Source: an uncultured Pedosphaera sp. (GTDB taxonomy: Bacteria > Verrucomicrobiota > Verrucomicrobiia > Limisphaerales > Pedosphaeraceae). From it: a stretch of DNA of 64,000 bases. Below are positions 10,733 through 20,184 of the stretch, piece after piece; position 1 is the first letter of the stretch, and every line of letters begins with the position of its first letter. The notes beneath the pieces are model-generated. The model was not told where the DNA came from and made no database searches. It saw only the letters and a list, made by a program, of their open reading frames with translations. Location: positions 124,001 through 188,000 of the forward strand of contig CAIXFN010000081.1 of the NCBI GenBank assembly GCA_903918755.1, written 5' to 3'. The position numbers and the translations under genes were made by a program.

Positions 10733-11098
10733 TTAGCGGCGATCGCGATAACCGCCACCACCACCGCCGCCGCCGCGACGATCACCACCGCCGCCGCCGC
10801 CGCCACGACTGCCACCACCGTAGCCACCGCCGCCACCGGGAGGACGCTCCTCACGGGGCCGGGCTTCATTGACCGTCAGGGGACGGCCTTGAAATTCTTT
10901 TCCATGGAATTGAGAAACCGCCGTATCGGCCTCGGCTTGGGAACCCATTTCGACAAAGGCGAAACCGCGTGAACGTCCGGTGGCGCGGTCCTGCATGATG
11001 TTAACTGCGATGACAGTGCCGGCGGCGGAAAAATGATCTTGCAGATCGTTTTCAGTGGCACTGAAGGGGAGGTTACCGACGAATAGTTTTGTCGCCAT
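10733..11098 (-). CDS. Glycine-rich RRM RNA-binding protein
   Basis: Residues 1-80 form one RNA recognition motif with RNP2 (LFVGNL) and RNP1 (RGFAFVEM). The tail from about residue 90 is a run of Gly interrupted by Arg, Tyr and Asp (RGG-like), ending GGYRDRR. Bacterial proteins of this form resemble the cyanobacterial Rbp and plant GRP families, bind single-stranded RNA and are often cold-induced. The gene is monocistronic with its own terminator. The roughly 210-base AT-richer stretch upstream would give a long leader if the promoter lies at its far end; this is inference. Confidence 0.9.
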   Translation of the reverse strand: MATKLFVGNLPFSATENDLQDHFSAAGTVIAVNIMQDRATGRSRGFAFVEMGSQAEADTAVSQFHGKEFQGRPLTVNEARPREERPPGGGGGYGGGSRGGGGGGGDRRGGGGGGGGYRDRR

Positions 11099-11309
11099 TC
11101 TCTAATACTTTCATTTCATCCGCCCGCTGTGCATTGGTGAACGTTCCTGTCGTTAGGTCTCAAATCGTCATCGCTCTCAAAGCACTCAACTGACAATTTC
11201 CGGATCACTAAGCCTTTGCTTTCGGACTGAGTAGTAGATTAGTAAAATTTGCCATCCGGGTGCAAGCAAATAATTTATTGGCTTTTTCCCAACCTATTTG
11301 GCAGTCCGG
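11099..11309 (-). promoter_or_regulatory. AT-rich leader/promoter region of the RRM gene
   Basis: This 211-base segment between the rsmI stop and the RRM start is visibly lower in GC than its surroundings. It contains no convincing reading frame. On the minus strand TTGCTT and TTTACT occur 17 bases apart, at the rsmI-proximal end, giving a possible -35/-10 pair and a leader of well over 100 bases. The assignment is weak because no promoter consensus for this organism is known. Confidence 0.3.
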
Positions 11310-12089
11310 TTACCCGCTTTCAACTTCCGGGTCCGGGTCGGCCGTGTCCGCTGGTTCGGCGGGCTCCTCCGCCTCGATTTCCTCCGCCCCGGGCTCCGCG
11401 GCCGTGCCCCCGATAAGTACCACGAACTCCCCTTTCAGCTTCCGCTTTTGCATGATTTGCAAGAGGGCGGCGGGTGTGCCGCTGAGGAATTCCTCGTGCA
11501 GCTTGGTCAATTCCCGGGCCAGCACCACGTGTCGGCCGCCAAACAATTCCGCCAACTCCCCCACCAACTTCTCCACCCGGAACGGGGATTCATAGATGAC
11601 GAGCGTTCCCGGCACTCCCAGAAGCGACTCCAGTTTCCGCCGTCGCTGGCCGGGCTTGCGCGGCAAAAATCCCACAAAGTGAAATTCCCCCGCCGGCAAG
11701 CCGCTCGCGGTCAACGCGCCGATCACCGCGCAGGGTCCCGGCACCGCCTCAACCCGCAGTCCTGCGGCGCGCGCCGCCCGCACCACCCGCTCGCCCGGAT
11801 CGCTGATCCCCGGGCTGCCGGCATCACTGACCAGCGCAATCTTTTCCCCGGCCGCGAGTCGGCGCAGAATTTCCTCCGACCGCCGGGCCTCGTTGAATTG
11901 AAAATAGCTGAGGAGTGGTTTGCGAAAGCCCAGGTGCTTCAGCAAACTGCCGGTGCGCCGCGTGTCCTCCGCCGCCACGAGATCGCAATCCCGCAGGGTC
12001 CGCACAGCGCGGAGCGTGATATCTTCCAGATTCCCAATCGGCGTGGCCACGAGGTAAAGCGTGCCGGCTTGGAGGGGCGGCAATTCCAT
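11310..12089 (-). CDS. rsmI: 16S rRNA (cytidine1402-2'-O)-methyltransferase
   Basis: The product (about 259 residues) has the tetrapyrrole methylase fold and RsmI hallmarks: LYLVATPIGNLEDITLRAVRTLRDCDLVAAEDTR at the N-terminus, SYFQFNEARR, LVSDAGSPGISDPG (SAM-binding) and VPGPCAVIGALTASGLP. It 2'-O-methylates C1402 in the ribosomal P site of the small subunit. The C-terminus has an unusual acidic/proline tail (EEIEAEEPAEPADTADPD) of unknown role. The ATG at 12089 is chosen because homologues begin close to the GTLYLVATPIGN strand; a TTG at 12125 would add 12 residues. Confidence 0.93.
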   Translation of the reverse strand: MELPPLQAGTLYLVATPIGNLEDITLRAVRTLRDCDLVAAEDTRRTGSLLKHLGFRKPLLSYFQFNEARRSEEILRRLAAGEKIALVSDAGSPGISDPGERVVRAARAAGLRVEAVPGPCAVIGALTASGLPAGEFHFVGFLPRKPGQRRRKLESLLGVPGTLVIYESPFRVEKLVGELAELFGGRHVVLARELTKLHEEFLSGTPAALLQIMQKRKLKGEFVVLIGGTAAEPGAEEIEAEEPAEPADTADPDPEVESG

Positions 12090-12161
12090 CCTTCCACTTA
12101 AGGGTGGAGCCGCTCCTGGTGTCAACCTTCATTCACCAACCGGAACACCCCGACCACCCGC

Positions 12162-14558
12162 TCAGGGAATCACCCGCACCCGGTAAAAGCCCTGGGAACC
12201 CCCGACTGGAATGTCCCCGGGCAGGATAGAGGACTCACTGGTGGACTGCACAGTGGTGCGGAGCAACCAATCGTGGAGGTTGGTGGAAGTTTCAAGCCCA
12301 TAGGTAACCCCGGGCTGGCCCTGGATCAGCAATTGCAAGGGCCCGCCCCCGGCCGTGGCCGACGGCGGCAGGATGACCACACTCGGAGCCGTGACGGGTA
12401 TCAATACGCGGAAATTCGCAAAAAGGGCGTAGTTATCCGCCGCCGGATTGGCCAGGGAGGGAAAAATGTCCATGTAGCCGATCATGATGTCGCCGGCGGT
12501 AAAGGCGCTGGTATTCGGGCGCTGGGCGACTACCGTCCCATTTATGCGCCAGGTAATCACTCCGCCCAACTGGCTCAATTCCACTGCCACCCAATGTTTG
12601 CCCGGCGACCCGGCGGTTTCATAGACTCCCGCTGGCAACAATGCCCGATAAAAAGCATCACCGGCATCATCGGAAAGCGCGCCATTCGCCGCCAACCCGC
12701 TGGCCGGAAAGGACAGTTGCCCGGGGTTGCCCCCGGGATTGCCGACATACGCGCGATAATCGCTTGTGGCCCCGCCTTCCCCGGAAACGGCAAACCAAAG
12801 GCCATCGCTGGCACCGGCGGCTCCCGCCCCCCAGTTCACCTCGGTGCCCGTGTGATTGAGGCCAAAGGTCGCGAATTCGGTTGAACCAGTGCCCCCGCCG
12901 GCATTGCCGTTGTAGTTCATCCACAAATCAAACCGCAGCACATAATCCCCCGTCCGGCTGAGGTTTTTGGGATACAGGCTGATTCCCGCTGCCGCCGCGA
13001 TGGCATCGTTCTTGTTCACCGCCACTTTCAAGGCCCGGGCCAGGCCATTGGTGGTGGCGGGGGCCAGCGGGGTGGTCAGGGCCACCCCATTAAAGGTGTA
13101 GCGATTCGTGCTGTAATCATAAGCCCAGTTGAGCGCATCATCCACAATGTTGTTGTCCGAACCCGCGAAGAGCGACCAGTTAGCAGCGCTATTCCCGGCC
13201 AGGCCGTCATAAAAGACTGTCGCCAACGGGAGCATGGCATTCACCGTCAGCGTCGCCACACTGCTGGTCGCCCGGCCGTAAAGATTGGCCACCGTCACCG
13301 AGTAACCACCCGACTGCGCGGGCTGGCAATTGGTCAAGGCAACAGCCGACCGGGTGGCCCCGGCCAGATTCGTGCCCTGAAGCAACCACTGGTAGGACAG
13401 GGGCACCGCGCCGGCCGCGGACACCGCCAGCGTGACGTTCGTGCCCTGATCCACCGACCGGTTCCCCGGGGGCGTAAAGATGATGGGAGCGGGAGTGCCG
13501 ATGGCGGCGCTGGCAATGGCCGTGTCCATGTCTGAATTGCGCGATTGGCAGTCCCAAAAACTGATCCCCTGATAGCCTCCCGGCGTGGCGGGCGTGACAT
13601 CCGCTTTCAAAGCGGCGAAGAACGCCGTGATTTGTGTGCCCGTCACCGGCGAGTAAGATTGCCCCAGCGGCACAATCGGCTTGATCGCGTTCCGGTTCGT
13701 CCCGGTCAGCGCGTTTTGCCAGTTGCGCCAGTCGGTATCCATGTCCGTCACCATTTTGGCCGGGGTGATCCCGAAGGCCCCCCAATAATCCTGGGGCATG
13801 GCCGCATCGCAGTAATACCCAAAAACGGCATAAGGAAAAGCGGTGTGAAAGTGGATGTAGGGGAACGGCGCATAGGCCAGAAAGGTGTTCGGATACGCGG
13901 CCCGGATGCCCTGGCAATATTGGGCGGCCAAAACCGCGTTGTTTCTGTTGGTTTCGTACTCGGTTTCCGCGTCAATGATGAAGCCGTCCGCCCCGAGATT
14001 GAGGGCGTTCAAGGCCACATTAATTTCCCCTTGCACCTGCGTGGCATTATAGCCATAGGCATAAGCCCAGCCGAAAATCTTCAACCCGGCCGCATGCGCC
14101 TGCGCCACCAGGGTGCTGTTAAACTGGCTCCAGATGCCCGTCCCATCACCGCATTTCACCGTGATCCAATTCATCCCCATCGAGGCTTCATAATTGATGA
14201 CGCCCTGCGAGGAATTGACCCCCAAACGGGTCATTGTTTGCGGCATCTGCCAGATCCAATCCCCCTTACCCAGATTGGTGGCCACCACCGAAGATCCTCC
14301 CAAGGGCCGGGCGGGAGGGAGCGACACTTTGCCCACCGGGGGCACGGGCAGAACGAAGCTGGCCGCCATCGCATTTTCGAAAGCGTGATCCCATCCGCCC
14401 AAACCGGCGAGACTGGATTCCCCGCCCTGAGTCCGGCGCTGGTAGAGATCGTGGTCGGGCGGCAATTGGGACCATGATGGAAAGGCGGTCAGAAAAAGCA
14501 GTAAGCCGGCGAGCAGGAGTCGCCCGGCCTCCCCGCCAATTATTAGTCGCAATTCCAT
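12162..14558 (-). CDS. Secreted multidomain protein with Ig-like domain, glycosidase-like N-terminal part
   Basis: The 798-residue protein starts with a leader (LLLAGLLLFLTAFPSWSQ). Residues about 70-340 resemble a TIM-barrel region of putative glycosidases: repeated GADGFIIDAETEYETN, AYPNTFLAYAPFPY and AAMPQDYWG. Next comes an Ig-like domain (PPGNRSVDQGTNVTLAVSA then YQWLLQGTNLAGA). A roughly 230-residue beta-rich, possibly lectin-like region follows (FYDGLAGNSAANWSLFAGSDNN). The C-terminus TYGLETSTNLHDWLLRTT and GFYRVRV is a motif common in secreted verrucomicrobial proteins. No catalytic pair can be named with certainty. It is divergent from the small membrane protein at 14806. Confidence 0.7.
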   Translation of the reverse strand: MELRLIIGGEAGRLLLAGLLLFLTAFPSWSQLPPDHDLYQRRTQGGESSLAGLGGWDHAFENAMAASFVLPVPPVGKVSLPPARPLGGSSVVATNLGKGDWIWQMPQTMTRLGVNSSQGVINYEASMGMNWITVKCGDGTGIWSQFNSTLVAQAHAAGLKIFGWAYAYGYNATQVQGEINVALNALNLGADGFIIDAETEYETNRNNAVLAAQYCQGIRAAYPNTFLAYAPFPYIHFHTAFPYAVFGYYCDAAMPQDYWGAFGITPAKMVTDMDTDWRNWQNALTGTNRNAIKPIVPLGQSYSPVTGTQITAFFAALKADVTPATPGGYQGISFWDCQSRNSDMDTAIASAAIGTPAPIIFTPPGNRSVDQGTNVTLAVSAAGAVPLSYQWLLQGTNLAGATRSAVALTNCQPAQSGGYSVTVANLYGRATSSVATLTVNAMLPLATVFYDGLAGNSAANWSLFAGSDNNIVDDALNWAYDYSTNRYTFNGVALTTPLAPATTNGLARALKVAVNKNDAIAAAAGISLYPKNLSRTGDYVLRFDLWMNYNGNAGGGTGSTEFATFGLNHTGTEVNWGAGAAGASDGLWFAVSGEGGATSDYRAYVGNPGGNPGQLSFPASGLAANGALSDDAGDAFYRALLPAGVYETAGSPGKHWVAVELSQLGGVITWRINGTVVAQRPNTSAFTAGDIMIGYMDIFPSLANPAADNYALFANFRVLIPVTAPSVVILPPSATAGGGPLQLLIQGQPGVTYGLETSTNLHDWLLRTTVQSTSESSILPGDIPVGGSQGFYRVRVIP

Positions 14559-14805
14559 AACGCCGCGGGGAACTATCGCCGCAGAGTCCCGGGCTGGCAA
14601 CCATTGACCAATACCCGCGATTTTTCCAAGCGGTCCAACGGGAACCGCCGCTCCTTTCAGCGCCTGCCCTCCTCTAATTCTGATTCCCACTCGAATGCGC
14701 CCGCAAAAGGGTGCGTCGGCAGATGCCGTATTGGCGCCACGTTATTTTTCTGGCGGAGCGCCGCTTCCTGCGGCAAATTTACCCAATTAATTGAAAATCA
14801 CAGCC

Positions 14806-14982
14806 GTGTTTTGGCGCAAACGTGATAAAGAAAAGGAACGATTCTACCTCCTGCCGGGGCAGGGGGGCCGGGGACTCCGTCGCAAGCGCAACTTGATCCT
14901 GCTGTGGTCCATCATCGCGGGACTGCTGGTCTCCGGCCTTCTGGCGGCCGGGCTTTATCTGGCCAGTTCCGCGCCGCATTAA
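14806..14982 (+). CDS. Small single-pass membrane protein
   Basis: A 58-residue protein (GTG start; a TTG at 14791 would add five residues). It is strongly basic at the N-terminus (WRKRDKEKERFYLLPGQGG, then LRRKRN), followed by one membrane segment (LILLWSIIAGLLVSGLLAAGLYLA). The basic-then-hydrophobic order predicts an N-in orientation. Its stop overlaps the stop of the convergent exosortase gene by four bases. It is not a PEP-CTERM substrate, since no PEP-type motif precedes the membrane segment. The function is unknown; reality is supported by composition and position only. Confidence 0.5.
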   Translation: MFWRKRDKEKERFYLLPGQGGRGLRRKRNLILLWSIIAGLLVSGLLAAGLYLASSAPH

Positions 14983-15962
14983 CCACCCGCCACGGTCCGG
15001 GGCCGTTCCCCCCGGCGCAAGAGCCGCAGGACAAGGTAAAGTCCGGCCAGCGAAAGAAGAAAAAAGATCGGTCCGCCCCGGTGATGGATCCAGGTGTTCA
15101 AAACATTGGGATCGTAATGCACCGCCAACTGCCCGAGCGTAAAAATCCGGAAGCCGTTGCGGAGAATCCCCAGCGGAATCGTGGCCATCACCAAAACCGC
15201 GCGCCGCCAGGGGGAATGCAGGAAAAGATAAGCCGCGATCAGGCTGGTGATCAATAAAACCACGGTGGAATGGATGCCGCTGCATTCCCGCGCAACCTGC
15301 AGGGGAACCGGTTCCATGACCAGGGTCAGTCCGGCCAGAACCACCGGGATACCGGAGAGCTTGAGCATGGCATAGGCCGTCCAACCCGAGGCGTTTTGCA
15401 AAAAAATCTCCAACCAATCCACGAGCCGGGAAGGCAGCGGGACCACCAACCCCAGCAATCCCAACGGATAAGCCACCTGCGCCAACGCCCGCGCTCCCAG
15501 CGTCAACCACCCTCCGGCAATCACAAAGGCGTAAAAAGCGCCGATGACCAAAGCCAGGGAATCCTCCAGACTCAATGCTGGCACTCCCTGATAAGTCAGA
15601 CAATAGGCGGTCAATAATCCGAACCCCGCCACGAACGGCACCAGCGCTCCCCAACTCGCCCCCCGGGGACCTTCCAATCGCACCCGGCGGATCCACACAA
15701 AATAGCCGCAAATGAAGGGTATCAAAAGGATATAGGAGTAGAGCTCGCTGCCAAAGGCAAACTTGGCCAGTGTTACCAGCGGGAATCCAAAGACCAGCAC
15801 TAGCAACCCGGTCACCGCGCTGAACCAGCGGAGCCGGCTCGTCACCATTGGTGACGGCACCTGACCGGTACCGGTCGCGTCACCCGGGGCTGGTTTACGG
15901 GTACGGCCAGTCACTTGGGCGGCGCTATTTCCCGCCCTCATAGAATCCCCATCAGGTGCCAT
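14979..15962 (-). CDS. Exosortase/archaeosortase family integral membrane protease-transpeptidase
   Basis: The 327-residue protein has about eight membrane segments and the three catalytic signatures of exosortases: cysteine in VARECSGIHST, arginine in PLGILRNGFRI and histidine in WIHHRGGPIFF. These enzymes recognise C-terminal PEP-CTERM-like sorting signals and cleave or transfer surface proteins, often in exopolysaccharide-producing bacteria. No PEP-CTERM target is seen in the window. The ATG at 15962 gives the longest form; ATG 15941 has a better GGGG-type ribosome site, and GTG/ATG codons near 15848 would remove a polar N-terminal extension. Confidence 0.88.
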   Translation of the reverse strand: MAPDGDSMRAGNSAAQVTGRTRKPAPGDATGTGQVPSPMVTSRLRWFSAVTGLLVLVFGFPLVTLAKFAFGSELYSYILLIPFICGYFVWIRRVRLEGPRGASWGALVPFVAGFGLLTAYCLTYQGVPALSLEDSLALVIGAFYAFVIAGGWLTLGARALAQVAYPLGLLGLVVPLPSRLVDWLEIFLQNASGWTAYAMLKLSGIPVVLAGLTLVMEPVPLQVARECSGIHSTVVLLITSLIAAYLFLHSPWRRAVLVMATIPLGILRNGFRIFTLGQLAVHYDPNVLNTWIHHRGGPIFFLLSLAGLYLVLRLLRRGERPRTVAGG

Positions 15963-16082
15963 TCCGGCAGATAATACCTCAAGTTATCGCTTTCACCACT
16001 CTGATTGTGCTGATTTATCCAATAGACCGACTCTCCGGCATAGGGTTTGACCGGGAGGAGCGAACCCTGCAAGGATTCCCCA

Positions 16083-16934
16083 GTGGATAATGCGCCAACC
16101 CGGGAACCCGGAATCATCTCCCGCCGCGGCACCGGGCGGATCAGCGTCGCTCTGGTGGCGGGGCAAAGCGCCCTGCTCTCTGCGCTGGCCAACAGCCCGC
16201 TCAAAATCCTCGTCCCGCGCCCGCGCGGCCCCAGTGTGTGGGCCTATTTGAGCAGTTTCGGCGGCGGACTGGTGGCCGGGGATGAAACCCGCCTCGACCT
16301 GGCCGTGGGGAGCGGGGCCAGTTGCTTTCTGAGCACGCAGTCCTCCACCAAAGTTTACCGCAATCGAGCCGGCTTGCCCTGCGGCCAGGAGCTGGCGGCC
16401 CAACTCGCCCCCGGTTCCCTCCTGATTTTGGCCCCGGATCCCGTGCAGGCCTTTGCCGGCGCGGCCTACCGCCAGCGCCAACAATTTCAAATGGCGGCCA
16501 CGAGTGGGTTGGTGGTTGTCGATTGGTTGAGCGCCGGCCGCGCCGCCTGCGGCGAACGTTGGATTTTTGAGCACTACGCCAGCCGGACGGAGGTGTTTCT
16601 GGAGAACCGACGGGTATTTCTGGATTCGCTCTGCCTGGACCCGCGGGACGGTCCGGCGGAGGTGGCCTCCCGCATGGGTCGGTTCAATTGCCTGGCGCTG
16701 GTCCTGGTGCTCGGCGATCCGCTGCGGGAAGCGGCCAACCGCGTGCTGCAGGAAATCGCCGCCCGACCGGTCACCCGGCGCGCCCCCCTCGTCCTGGCCG
16801 CCAGCGCCCACCCGCACGGGGTGGTATTGCGGTTGGCGGGCGAGAGCATTGAAACGGTGGGCCGCGAAATTCAACGCTGCCTTGCATTCGTGCCCGCCCT
16901 TTTGCAAGATGACCCCTGGTTTCGGAAATGGTGA
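16083..16934 (+). CDS. ureD: Urease accessory protein UreD
   Basis: The 283-residue protein matches UreD (UreH): [28 protein letters not shown] at the N-terminus, [37 protein letters not shown] and [16 protein letters not shown]. UreD forms the scaffold that, with UreF and UreG, delivers nickel to apo-urease. A GTG at 16083 with AAGGA seven bases upstream is preferred; a TTG at 16047 would add 12 residues. It is the first gene of the urease operon, 40 bases before ureAB, and divergent from the exosortase gene. Confidence 0.92.
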   Translation: MDNAPTREPGIISRRGTGRISVALVAGQSALLSALANSPLKILVPRPRGPSVWAYLSSFGGGLVAGDETRLDLAVGSGASCFLSTQSSTKVYRNRAGLPCGQELAAQLAPGSLLILAPDPVQAFAGAAYRQRQQFQMAATSGLVVVDWLSAGRAACGERWIFEHYASRTEVFLENRRVFLDSLCLDPRDGPAEVASRMGRFNCLALVLVLGDPLREAANRVLQEIAARPVTRRAPLVLAASAHPHGVVLRLAGESIETVGREIQRCLAFVPALLQDDPWFRKW

Positions 16935-16974
16935 TGCCGGAATAACCACCGCCCACACCGACCGCCTTTATACC

Positions 16975-17742
16975 ATGCACTTGTCGCCGCGCGAAATTGA
17001 CAAACTGTTACTGCACAACGCCGGTTTCCTGGCCCAAAAGCGGCTGGCCCGCGGGGTGCGCCTCAACTATCCCGAAGCCGTGGCGCTCATCGCCACCCAG
17101 TTGCTGGAATTCATCCGTGACGGCCGGCGGGTCGCTGAATTGATGGATCTGGGCCGCCGCTTCCTCGGGCGCAATCAGGTCATGCCCGGCGTCCCCTCCA
17201 TGGTTGCCGAGGTGCAGGTGGAAGGCACCTTCCCGGATGGCACCAAGCTGGTTACCGTCCATCATCCCATCGCCGCGGAAAACGGGGATCTGGCCCTGGC
17301 CCTCTACGGCAGTTTCCTGCCCGTGCCTGGGTTGGCCGCCTTCCCCGCCGAAGCCACCGAGGCGGAACTGGAACCCGGCGCCTGCACGCCCCTGCCTGGC
17401 GACCTGGAATTGAACGCGGGCCGGACCAGCATCAGCCTGGCGGTCACGAATCTCGGCGACCGCCCGGTGCAGGTCGGCAGCCATTATCATTTTGTTGAGA
17501 CCAATGCCCGTCTCCAGTTTGACCGCGGCCGGGCCTATGGTCGGCGGCTCGATATTCCGGCCGGCACCGCCGTCCGCTTCGAACCGGGCGAAACCAAGAC
17601 CGTGCAATTGGTGGAAATCGCCGGGCACCGCATCATCCGCGGTGGCAATAATCTGGCCGATGGTCCCGTCACTCCCCAAAACCTCGCGGCCATGCTGGTC
17701 CGGGTTCAGGAACAAGGGTTTGCCCATCAGGAGGAGAAATAA
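16975..17742 (+). CDS. ureAB: Urease gamma-beta fusion subunit
   Basis: The 255-residue protein joins both small urease subunits. Residues 1-100 are the gamma subunit ([40 protein letters not shown]). From about residue 133 the beta subunit follows ([32 protein letters not shown], then [22 protein letters not shown]). The linker of about 30 residues includes [17 protein letters not shown]. Fusion of gamma and beta is known from Helicobacter UreA; most free-living bacteria keep them separate. With UreC it builds the cytosolic enzyme that hydrolyses urea to ammonia and carbamate. It is followed by ureC after four bases. Confidence 0.95.
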   Translation: MHLSPREIDKLLLHNAGFLAQKRLARGVRLNYPEAVALIATQLLEFIRDGRRVAELMDLGRRFLGRNQVMPGVPSMVAEVQVEGTFPDGTKLVTVHHPIAAENGDLALALYGSFLPVPGLAAFPAEATEAELEPGACTPLPGDLELNAGRTSISLAVTNLGDRPVQVGSHYHFVETNARLQFDRGRAYGRRLDIPAGTAVRFEPGETKTVQLVEIAGHRIIRGGNNLADGPVTPQNLAAMLVRVQEQGFAHQEEK

Positions 17743-17746
17743 TCTT

Positions 17747-19459
17747 ATGGCCCGCCCCATGAAACGCTCGCACTACGCCGACATGTTCGGCCCCACCACC
17801 GGTGACCGCCTGCGCCTGGGCGACACCTCACTGATTCTCGAGGTGGAGCGCGACCACACGGTTTACGGCGATGAATGCAAATTCGGCGGTGGCAAAGTCC
17901 TACGCGAAGGCATGGGACAGGCTGCCGGCGTCGGCCAGGCCGAAGCCCTCGATTGTGTCATCACCAATGCCCTGGTGCTGGATTACACCGGCATTTACAA
18001 GGCGGATGTCGGCATCAAGAACGGGTTGATCGCGGGCATCGGCAAGGCCGGCAATCCGGATGTCATGGCCGGCGTCACCCCTGGCATGATTTTCGGAGTC
18101 ACTACAGAAGTGATCGCCGGGGAGGGGCTCATCCTGACCGCCGGCGGGCTGGACACCCACATCCATTACATTTGCCCGCAGCAGGCCTACGAAGCGATCG
18201 CCGCCGGCCTCACCACCATGATCGGTGGGGGCACCGGCCCCGCCACCGGGACTTGCGCCACGACCTGCACCCCGGGCGCGCATCATCTCAAGATGATGCT
18301 TCAGGCCACCGACGGTCTCCCATTGAATTTCGGGTTTACCGGCAAGGGCAACACCTCGCTGCCGGAAGGGCTGGCGGAACAGATCATCGGCGGGGCCATC
18401 GGCCTGAAACTCCACGAGGACTGGGGTACGACCCCGGCGGCCATCGACTGGTGCCTGCGCCTCGCGGATCTGCACGACGTGCAGACGACCATCCATACGG
18501 ACACCTTGAACGAATCAGGTTTTGTGGATGCCACCATCGCGGCGATCAAGGGGCGCACGATTCACACCTACCATTCGGAAGGCGCGGGCGGCGGCCACGC
18601 CCCGGACATCATCCGCATCTGCGGCGAGCCCAATGTCCTTCCCAGTTCCACCAATCCCACCCGCCCCTATACGGTCAACACCATCGACGAGCATCTCGAC
18701 ATGCTGATGGTTTGTCATCATCTGGATCCCAGCCTGCCGGAGGACGTGGCATTCGCGGAAAGCCGTATTCGCGGTGAGACCATTGCCGCCGAGGATATCC
18801 TGCATGATCTCGGCGCCATCAGCATGATGAGTTCCGACTCGCAGGCCATGGGTCGCATCGGTGAAGTGATCACCCGCACCTGGCAGACGGCGGATAAGAT
18901 GCGCCGCCAGCGCGGTCCGCTGCCCGGCGATTCCGGCCATGACAATGGCCGGATCAAACGTTACCTCGCCAAATACACCATTAATCCGGCCATCGCGCAC
19001 GGCGTTTCGCACGTCGTCGGCTCCATTGAGGTGGGCAAACTTGCCGATCTCGTTTTGTGGAAACCGGCCTTTTTCGGGGCCAAACCGGAAATGGTTATCA
19101 AAGGCGGGATCATCGCCTGGGCGCAGATGGGCGACCCGAATGCCTCCATTCCGACGCCGCAACCGGTGTTCATGCGCCCGATGTTCGGCGCCTTCAGCAC
19201 CGCGCCGGGCCCGATCTCCCTGAGCTTCGTCAGCCAGATCTGCAAGGATCGCGGCACCGTGGCAAAGTTTGGCCTCACCAAACGAATCGAAGCCGTGCGG
19301 GGCTGTCGCAATCTGGGTAAGCGCCATATGAAATGGAACGACGCCCTCCCGCGCATCACCGTCGATCCGGAAACCTACGAAGTCCGCGCGGATGGCGAAT
19401 TACTGGTGTGTGAGCCGGCGCTCGTTCTGCCGCTCGCGCAACGTTACCACCTGTTCTGA
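17747..19459 (+). CDS. ureC: Urease alpha (catalytic) subunit
   Basis: The 570-residue protein contains every active-site residue, offset by four from Klebsiella numbering: nickel ligands His138, His140, His250, His276 and Asp364, the lysine to be carbamylated Lys221 (GLKLHEDWG), and the flap Cys323-His324 in MVCHHLDPS. The N-terminus [20 protein letters not shown] is diagnostic. It hydrolyses urea with a dinickel centre matured by UreDFG. The ATG at 17747 follows AGGAGGAG about a dozen bases upstream, and ureF starts four bases after the stop. Confidence 0.98.
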   Translation: MARPMKRSHYADMFGPTTGDRLRLGDTSLILEVERDHTVYGDECKFGGGKVLREGMGQAAGVGQAEALDCVITNALVLDYTGIYKADVGIKNGLIAGIGKAGNPDVMAGVTPGMIFGVTTEVIAGEGLILTAGGLDTHIHYICPQQAYEAIAAGLTTMIGGGTGPATGTCATTCTPGAHHLKMMLQATDGLPLNFGFTGKGNTSLPEGLAEQIIGGAIGLKLHEDWGTTPAAIDWCLRLADLHDVQTTIHTDTLNESGFVDATIAAIKGRTIHTYHSEGAGGGHAPDIIRICGEPNVLPSSTNPTRPYTVNTIDEHLDMLMVCHHLDPSLPEDVAFAESRIRGETIAAEDILHDLGAISMMSSDSQAMGRIGEVITRTWQTADKMRRQRGPLPGDSGHDNGRIKRYLAKYTINPAIAHGVSHVVGSIEVGKLADLVLWKPAFFGAKPEMVIKGGIIAWAQMGDPNASIPTPQPVFMRPMFGAFSTAPGPISLSFVSQICKDRGTVAKFGLTKRIEAVRGCRNLGKRHMKWNDALPRITVDPETYEVRADGELLVCEPALVLPLAQRYHLF

Positions 19460-19463
19460 GGCC

Positions 19464-20177
19464 GTGCCCGGACGCACTCCCAGCATTGCTCCGGCACCGC
19501 CCGCGCCGCCGGCGGGTGGTAGCCCCGACTGGCTGCTCTGGCAATTGGCCGATTCTGCTTTCCCCACTGGCGGATTTGCGCACTCTGGCGGACTCGAAGC
19601 CGCCTGGCAAAACGGGGAACTGCGCAACCGGACGGAGGTTCAGGGGTTTCTGGAAACCAGCCTGGCCCAGTTTGGCCGTGGATCCCTCCCTTTCGCCACG
19701 GCCGCGCATACTGCTCCCGCGCGCTTGGCGGAACTCGACGCCCTGTGCGATTGCTTCACGTCCAATCACGTCGCGAATCGTGCCAGCCGCGTCCAGGGCC
19801 AGGCGCTGATCGCGTCCGCCGTCCGGATTTTTGGCACCCCGGAACTCGCGTGCCTGCGCCCGCCCACGGCCCCGCCCTGCGCCCATTTCGCGCCGGTCTT
19901 TGGTGTGGTGGCCCGCACCTTGGGGCTAAATCGGACGGCCACCGCGCGGGTGCTCTTGTTTATGCACCTGCGCGGCCTGATCGCCGCGGTGGTGCGCCTG
20001 GGAGTGGTCGGACCGTTGGAGGCCCAGGGACTCCAGCACCGCCTCGGGCCGGTGGCCGAATCAGTCCTGGTCCGTTGCCAGGATTTGCCCGTGGAAGAAA
20101 TCGCCCAAACCGCCCCCCTGCTGGATCTCTGGCAGGGCACCCAGGACCGGCTCTATTCCCGTCTTTTCCAGAGTTAA
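19464..20177 (+). CDS. ureF: Urease accessory protein UreF
   Basis: The 237-residue product has the UreF signature [30 protein letters not shown], a helical body with [12 protein letters not shown] and [15 protein letters not shown], and the C-terminal [14 protein letters not shown]. UreF bridges UreD and UreG and gates GTP-dependent nickel insertion. The GTG at 19464, four bases after the ureC stop, is chosen. The first 15 residues after it are Pro/Ala-rich, so a slightly later start is possible. ureG follows after seven bases. Confidence 0.94.
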   Translation: MPGRTPSIAPAPPAPPAGGSPDWLLWQLADSAFPTGGFAHSGGLEAAWQNGELRNRTEVQGFLETSLAQFGRGSLPFATAAHTAPARLAELDALCDCFTSNHVANRASRVQGQALIASAVRIFGTPELACLRPPTAPPCAHFAPVFGVVARTLGLNRTATARVLLFMHLRGLIAAVVRLGVVGPLEAQGLQHRLGPVAESVLVRCQDLPVEEIAQTAPLLDLWQGTQDRLYSRLFQS

Positions 20178-20184
20178 AACCGCC

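Noticed and set aside
14806-14982. Small protein as an exosortase substrate
   Set aside because: It has a C-terminal membrane segment but no PEP-like motif before it and no basic tail after it.
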